Source of the DNA: Acidobacteriaceae bacterium | GTDB taxonomy: Bacteria; Acidobacteriota; Terriglobia; Terriglobales; Acidobacteriaceae | NCBI GenBank assembly: GCA_035944135.1 | Contig: DASZBM010000002.1 | Span: 806,001-870,000 of the forward strand | Reading direction: 5' to 3' | DNA: 64,000 bases | Part shown: positions 59,574 to 64,000 of the stretch, piece by piece | Numbering within the stretch: the stretch's first letter is position 1 | Layout of the letters: each line of letters begins with the position of its first letter | Position numbers and translations under genes: made by a program | Notes under the pieces: generated by a model | What the model was told of the DNA's origin: nothing | What the model saw: only the letters and a program-made list of their open reading frames with translations | Databases searched by the model: none

Positions 59574-61454
59574 TCAATACTTCATTGGGACGATGCCCTT
59601 ACCTTCGGTAATTACGTAGAACCGATCCAGGTCCGGCGGCGGCGGAATCTGTTGCACCTTGCCGCTAGGCCAGTGCACCTCAATTTTGTCGATTTTGTTT
59701 GCGATACCCAATCCGAAGTGCGGGCGCTGATCCGAACTCGAGGCGAAACTGCCACCCGCAAGCACGTCCTGGCGCTGTGAGAAACCATCTGCAGTCACAA
59801 AGACAGAGGCACCGACCGCATCCCGCGGACTTCCACGCTTGCCCTGCTCGGTCGCCGGAGCCCCGATCAGTTTGAACGAGATCCAGTGGTTATCGTTTTT
59901 CACCACGTTGCGGAACAACGACGGCGGCCCGTCCAGATTGTTCACGACGACATCTATGTGCCCATCATTGAACAAATCCCCATAAGCCATCCCACGTGAC
60001 GTCGCAAGTTTGGCAAGTCCAGTTCCCTCGACCGCCGGCACCAGCGTGAGCTTGCCTTTATCACTGTGGAAGAGCAATGGCCTTTGCTGCCAGGTTGTGC
60101 CCCAGTTCTGCGCATCCACTTGCGGATACACGTGCCCATTCACGAGGAAAAGGTCTAACCAGCCGTCGTTGTCGTAATCAAAGAACCCCGTTCCCCACCC
60201 GAGAAATGGAACCGTTGGCTCTGCGATGCCATCCTGATAGGCCGTATCCGTAAAGTTCCCGGAGCCGTCGTTTCTGTAGAGCGGGTTGTAATCATCCGAA
60301 AAGGTTGTGTTGTAAAGATCGACGGTTCCTCGATGCATGAGATCGCCTGCGGCAATTCCCATCGAGGCAGTCTCGCGGCCACTCTCATTGAGCGCGTAGC
60401 CGCTTGCAAAGCTGTCGTCCTCGAAGGTGCCGTCGCCTTTGTTGATGTAGAGATAGTTTGGCGTCGAATCGTCCGCCACTAGCAGATCCGGTTTGCCGTC
60501 ACCGTTCACATCGACAAACAACGAAGCCAGTCCGTAGTAGCGGTTCGCGTCCGCAACTCCAGCGTGTTCGCTGACATCCGTAAAGGTTCCGTCGCCGTTA
60601 TTGTGAAACAGATGATCGGGTTCGCCGTGCAGTCCCCTCGGTCCGCACATCACCTTGACGCCACGGAACTGACAAAAGCTGAACGACTTGGGCTGATTTT
60701 GCATGTCGTAGTGCACATATCCGGGCACGAAGAGATCCAGCAGCCCGTCGCCGTCATAGTCACCCCATGTGGCGCCGGTAGACCAGTTGCCCAGATCCAC
60801 CCCGGCCTTCTCAGCTACGTCAGTAAATGTCCCGTCGTGGTTGTTATGGTAGAGCCGGTTCTTACCGAAGTTCGTGACATAGATATCCGGCCATCCATCG
60901 TTATCGAAATCGCCGACAACCGCGCCTATGCCCCACCGATCATTCGCGACGCCTGCTTTCTCAGTCACGTCAGTAAACGTGCCGTCGTGGTTGTTGTGGA
61001 AGAGCGCAGCGTGTGGTGGCGTTGCTTTGCCTGTCATCGCGTCATAGGTCGAGCCGTTCACCAGGTAGATATCAAGCCATCCATCGTTGTCATAATCAAG
61101 CAGCGCAACTCCCGAGCCCACGGTCTCGATGATGTAGTTCTTCTCCGGTGCTCCCATGCGATGGGTCCAGGTTGTCAGCCCTGCAGCCTTGGCAACATCC
61201 ATAAAGATCACCGGGCCTGACTTGACGAAGCCTCCGGCCGTGATCGGCCGATGCTGAGCGTCCAGAACCACCGTATGCGCTCCGCCCGTTGATACTCCGC
61301 CGCTTGCCGCAGGCTGAGATCCTTCCACCGGCTTCTGCGCCTCGTGCTCGAGAGGAGTCGGGTTCTGCGCAATGCACAGCCCCTGAATTAGAAAGGAGAG
61401 CCCGCATGCCAATAAGACACGGTTAAACCGTTGCACAATTTCACGGCATTTCAT
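59574..61454 (-). CDS. CRTAC1-family exported protein with FG-GAP repeats and ASPIC/UnbV domain
   Basis: A 626-residue protein with a signal peptide (SFLIQGLCIAQ). It is built of repeated FG-GAP/VCBS blades of a beta-propeller, each with a Ca2+-binding loop such as LLDYDNDGWLDIYLVN, VGDFDNDGWPDIYVTN and WGDYDGDGLLDLFVPG. A C-terminal ASPIC/UnbV domain (VGASVFVTADGFSQRQDVLAGG, FGLGIANKIDKIEVHWPSG) completes it. Such proteins are surface or periplasmic and are very common in Acidobacteriota, often next to TPR genes; binding of glycans or proteins is the usual guess. It is divergent from the GH43 gene. Confidence 0.9.
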   Translation of the reverse strand: MKCREIVQRFNRVLLACGLSFLIQGLCIAQNPTPLEHEAQKPVEGSQPAASGGVSTGGAHTVVLDAQHRPITAGGFVKSGPVIFMDVAKAAGLTTWTHRMGAPEKNYIIETVGSGVALLDYDNDGWLDIYLVNGSTYDAMTGKATPPHAALFHNNHDGTFTDVTEKAGVANDRWGIGAVVGDFDNDGWPDIYVTNFGKNRLYHNNHDGTFTDVAEKAGVDLGNWSTGATWGDYDGDGLLDLFVPGYVHYDMQNQPKSFSFCQFRGVKVMCGPRGLHGEPDHLFHNNGDGTFTDVSEHAGVADANRYYGLASLFVDVNGDGKPDLLVADDSTPNYLYINKGDGTFEDDSFASGYALNESGRETASMGIAAGDLMHRGTVDLYNTTFSDDYNPLYRNDGSGNFTDTAYQDGIAEPTVPFLGWGTGFFDYDNDGWLDLFLVNGHVYPQVDAQNWGTTWQQRPLLFHSDKGKLTLVPAVEGTGLAKLATSRGMAYGDLFNDGHIDVVVNNLDGPPSLFRNVVKNDNHWISFKLIGAPATEQGKRGSPRDAVGASVFVTADGFSQRQDVLAGGSFASSSDQRPHFGLGIANKIDKIEVHWPSGKVQQIPPPPDLDRFYVITEGKGIVPMKY

Positions 61455-61558
61455 TGGAAGCCATCATCATAGAAATCCCTTTTCCCTGTAAAGGGCGTGA
61501 ACAATGGCGGGCTATCATTAACAGCCATGAGCGACCGCTTTCACGTCGAGCCGATATT

Positions 61559-63088
61559 GTGAAATATCTCTCCTCTGCCATCGCATCGTGCCTCCTTTTG
61601 ATGGGCCTCTTCGGCATCCTGCCTGGCGTTGCCGCGCACGCTCAAACAACGTCAAGCAACCCGATCATCCCCGGTGATCACCCTGACCCAACAATCATTC
61701 GCGTTGGAAGTACCTACTGGACAGCCAGCACCTCGGGTGACTGGGCTCCCGAATTTCCGCTGTTTCACTCCAGCGATCTCCATCACTGGACGGCCTCCGG
61801 CGCGATCTTCCCTGAGCCACCCGCCTGGGCCGGCGGCAGCTTCTGGGCACCAGAGCTTGTAAACGACCGCGGTCACATCCTGGTTTACTACGTCGGCCGT
61901 AAACGCGGCGGCCCTCTTTGTGTAGGCGTGTCAACAGCTCCCCGTCCGGATGGGCCCTACACCGATCGTGGTCCGCTTGTCTGCCAATCGGACGGCTCTC
62001 TCGATCCGGCCATGACGCGGGACGAACAGGGTCGCCCCTTCCTTATCTGGAAGGAAGATGGAAATTCCATCGGAAAACCCACTCCCATCTGGGCCCAACC
62101 GCTCACGGATGACCTCATTCACCTCACCGGAATCCCAACGCAGCTTATCGTCAACGATCGCTCAACCTGGGAGGGGGGCGTTGTAGAAGCGCCCTACATC
62201 CTGCGGCGTGGGAAATACTTCTATCTCTTCTATGCCGGCAACGCTTGCTGCGGAACCGCATGCCGTTATGCTGAAGGCGTTGCGCGTGCCGAGCATCTGC
62301 TCGGGCCGTGGACGAAAGATCCTGCGAATCCGATTATTCGTCCCAACGCCAACTGGAAATGCCCGGGTCATGGAACGGCTGTTGAAACACCATCAGGCCA
62401 GGACTATTTCATTTATCACGCCTATCCTGCTGCAGGGACGGTGTATCTCGGGCGCGAATCGGTGCTTGACCGGATCGCATGGTCCAGCGATGGATGGCCC
62501 ATCATCAACGGCGGCGCCGGGCCAAGCGGGGGAGGCGCTGACGCCAGCACGAAACAGCCAGCATTCACGGATAACTTCAGCAAGCCCCGTCTGGACGCAG
62601 GCTGGCAATGGCCGGTTCGCAGGATCCCGCAATGGCAGCTTAGTCACGGCTCGCTCACGCTTGAACCATCAGGTGACAGCACGCCGGTCTTCATCGCCCG
62701 TTCGCTTGTGGCTCCCATCTATACCGCCGTGGCCGGTGTCAGAGATGCGGGAGGTCTGGGAGTTATCGGCGGCTCACACAACCAGATCGTGTTGAATCGG
62801 CAAGGAGATCATCTCGAACTCTGGGAGCTGCGCGATCAAGGCCGCCAGGTGCTTTGGAAGTCCGAAATTCCGAGTTCAGCGGCAGTCTGGTTTCGCTCCG
62901 CTTCGGCCGGTCTATCGAATACGAGCTTTAGTTACAGCCTCGACCATAAGCACTGGATAGCGGCAGGTCCTGTGTTGAGCGTCACCGAACTGTTGCCGTG
63001 GGACCAGGGTTTGCGAGTCGGACTTGTGAACGCTGGGGCGTCGCCGGCTCACTTCACGGAGTTCTCGCTAACCGCCGGAACTCCGTAG
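61559..63088 (+). CDS. GH43-family glycosidase with C-terminal beta-sandwich, exported
   Basis: A 509-residue protein from GTG 61559, whose N-terminus KYLSSAIASCLLLMGLFGIL forms the signal peptide; the frame open from 61454 adds no family sequence. The five-bladed propeller has the base D43 in HPDPTIIR, the pKa-modulating D149 in GSLDPAM and the acid E210 in GGVVEAPYI. GH43 enzymes release arabinose or xylose from arabinan and arabinoxylan. From about 350 a beta-sandwich of the GH43-associated C2 type (FTDNFSKPRLDAGWQWPVR) follows. The nearby araA makes L-arabinose the likely product. A short upstream ORF overlaps its start. Confidence 0.9.
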   Translation: MKYLSSAIASCLLLMGLFGILPGVAAHAQTTSSNPIIPGDHPDPTIIRVGSTYWTASTSGDWAPEFPLFHSSDLHHWTASGAIFPEPPAWAGGSFWAPELVNDRGHILVYYVGRKRGGPLCVGVSTAPRPDGPYTDRGPLVCQSDGSLDPAMTRDEQGRPFLIWKEDGNSIGKPTPIWAQPLTDDLIHLTGIPTQLIVNDRSTWEGGVVEAPYILRRGKYFYLFYAGNACCGTACRYAEGVARAEHLLGPWTKDPANPIIRPNANWKCPGHGTAVETPSGQDYFIYHAYPAAGTVYLGRESVLDRIAWSSDGWPIINGGAGPSGGGADASTKQPAFTDNFSKPRLDAGWQWPVRRIPQWQLSHGSLTLEPSGDSTPVFIARSLVAPIYTAVAGVRDAGGLGVIGGSHNQIVLNRQGDHLELWELRDQGRQVLWKSEIPSSAAVWFRSASAGLSNTSFSYSLDHKHWIAAGPVLSVTELLPWDQGLRVGLVNAGASPAHFTEFSLTAGTP

Positions 63089-63089
63089 G

Positions 63090-64000
63090 CTATCTCGGAG
63101 GTGCATCTTTCTTCCCGTTTTCTGAAACTCCATTCAGAGCGCCGGGCGCACCCTGCTGCTCACGGTCCATCGCAGCGGCGGTTTGCAGTTCACGCTGCGA
63201 CTCATCCTTCTGTCCGAGCCGGGCCAACGCCAATCCGCGATAGTAGTGCGCCGGCTGGTAGTTTGGGGCGGCCTTCTCCGCGTGGGCAAGATATTGATCA
63301 GCCTGCGCGTAGTTCTTGCCGCGAAAAGCGATGATCCCCATCCCGGTCAATGCGCCTCCGTGGTCAGCATCGCGTGCGAGCACCTTCTCGAAGAGCGGCG
63401 CGGCCTGCGCATCATGCTGTACTTCGAGCTCAATCTGTCCCAGCTCGTAGTAAGACTCCGTCTGCGCCGGCTGGAGTTGAATCGAGCGCTCGAACTCCGC
63501 TTTTGCCTCCGCAGTTCGTTGGCCTGCCTCCATCACCTTTCCCAGACCGAAGTGCGCCGACGCATCCTCGGGACGCTTCGCGAGATAGGCACGAAGATCT
63601 GTCTCGGCAGCCTGCAGATGCTGCTCCTGCATCTCCAGGCGGCCGAGTGCATACACGATGTCCGGGTCACTCGGATCCAGCTTTCGGGCGGCTTGTAACG
63701 AGTCGGATGCCTCGGGCAGCAAGCCCATCTCTGTCGCCTGAATACCGAGATCAAGCAGCAGCTTTGGGTCGTCCGGGAGTTTGCTGCGTGCGTGTTCCAA
63801 CACCTTCAGCGCAGCATCTTGATGGTTGTCCCGTCTTGCAGACATCGCGAGCTCTGTGGCCGCAGACAACTCACCCTGCCGCGCCTCTCTGTCTCTCAAA
63901 TCGATGTCCAGCACTGTCTCGAACCGATCCATCGCCTCAGGATCGCGATGTTGTTCGAGCATCAGCTTGCCGAGCGTAATATTCGCAGCGGGAGAATTGG
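63090..64000 (-). CDS. Tetratricopeptide-repeat protein, partial (N-terminus beyond window)
   Basis: The frame remains open past the first internal Met to the right edge (upstream residues NSPAANITLGKL), so the true start is outside the window. At least 303 residues are visible. They form about seven to eight TPR units with the usual A-A-L-Y-P pattern, such as LGIQATEMGLLPEASDSLQA, AYLAKRPEDASAHFGLGKVM and YELGQIELEVQHDAQAAPLF. The tail is polar (NGVSENGKKDAPPR). It probably scaffolds protein complexes. It is convergent with the GH43 gene, one base apart, and TPR genes commonly accompany CRTAC1 proteins. Confidence 0.88.
   Translation of the reverse strand, partial: NSPAANITLGKLMLEQHRDPEAMDRFETVLDIDLRDREARQGELSAATELAMSARRDNHQDAALKVLEHARSKLPDDPKLLLDLGIQATEMGLLPEASDSLQAARKLDPSDPDIVYALGRLEMQEQHLQAAETDLRAYLAKRPEDASAHFGLGKVMEAGQRTAEAKAEFERSIQLQPAQTESYYELGQIELEVQHDAQAAPLFEKVLARDADHGGALTGMGIIAFRGKNYAQADQYLAHAEKAAPNYQPAHYYRGLALARLGQKDESQRELQTAAAMDREQQGAPGALNGVSENGKKDAPPR

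Overview
The window looks like chromosomal DNA from a GC-rich soil acidobacterium (Acidobacteriota, Terriglobia-like). Support comes from several lineage-typical genes: a very large TonB-dependent receptor with an N-terminal carboxypeptidase-regulatory-like domain, a TIGR03435-type protein, a CRTAC1/FG-GAP protein, a GH79 protein resembling the Acidobacterium capsulatum beta-glucuronidase family, and many Tat- or Sec-exported glycosidases. No phage, insertion sequence, plasmid backbone or CRISPR array was seen. Genus assignment is inference.

Layout. 1-9.4 kb: a glycan-utilisation operon on the minus strand (TonB receptor, GH79, GH144-like glucanase, secreted beta-sandwich protein running off the edge), a divergent ROK regulator and a nickel/cobalt permease. 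9.5-14.5 kb: tRNA-Leu(GAG), an M3 peptidase coupled to an isoaspartyl peptidase whose 3' end is frameshifted, a HAD phosphatase, a degenerate receiver protein and tRNA-Ser(GGA). 14.5-19.6 kb: three exported enzymes (six-hairpin glycosidase, M20 peptidase, GH105 with an extra C-terminal domain). 19.8-25.8 kb: poorly known genes (putative zincin-like protein, zinc-finger protein, GreB, small basic protein, a 749-residue Thr-rich exported protein) and a GT4 glycosyltransferase. 25.8-39.3 kb: thiD-thiS, rlpA-like, an arginine-deiminase-like protein lacking the expected nucleophile, a zinc ribbon, a CPBP protease, accA, DoxX, a cupin-like lipoprotein, dnaE, a DUF218 protein, a DUF3592-like protein and a TIGR03435 protein. 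39.4-51.6 kb: SDR, TauE-like exporter plus DUF1634, M20 peptidase, a three-subunit PaoABC-like molybdenum aldehyde oxidoreductase, recQ, glmU, pterin carbinolamine dehydratase and tmRNA. 51.6-56.5 kb: a bacteriophytochrome signalling operon. 56.7-64 kb: araA with aldose 1-epimerase, a CRTAC1 protein, a GH43 arabinan/xylan-type enzyme and a partial TPR protein.

How the genes work together. Both ends are devoted to plant or microbial polysaccharides: exported GH79, GH144, GH105 and GH43 enzymes release sugars, the TonB receptor imports oligosaccharides, and araA with the epimerase processes arabinose. A LacI-type palindrome lies upstream of the epimerase-araA pair although no LacI gene is in the window. 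The phytochrome cluster joins a biliverdin-binding histidine kinase, a single-domain response regulator, a REC-PAS-kinase and heme oxygenase. The heme oxygenase, which should make the biliverdin, carries an in-frame TAA.

Main points for follow-up: the interrupted heme oxygenase, the Cys-to-Ala change in the arginine-deiminase-like protein, an approximately 54-bp intergenic repeat found at 25.8 and 46.8 kb, the frameshifted isoaspartyl peptidase, tandem duplications at two gene ends, and the unassigned structured leader between the pterin dehydratase and tmRNA.
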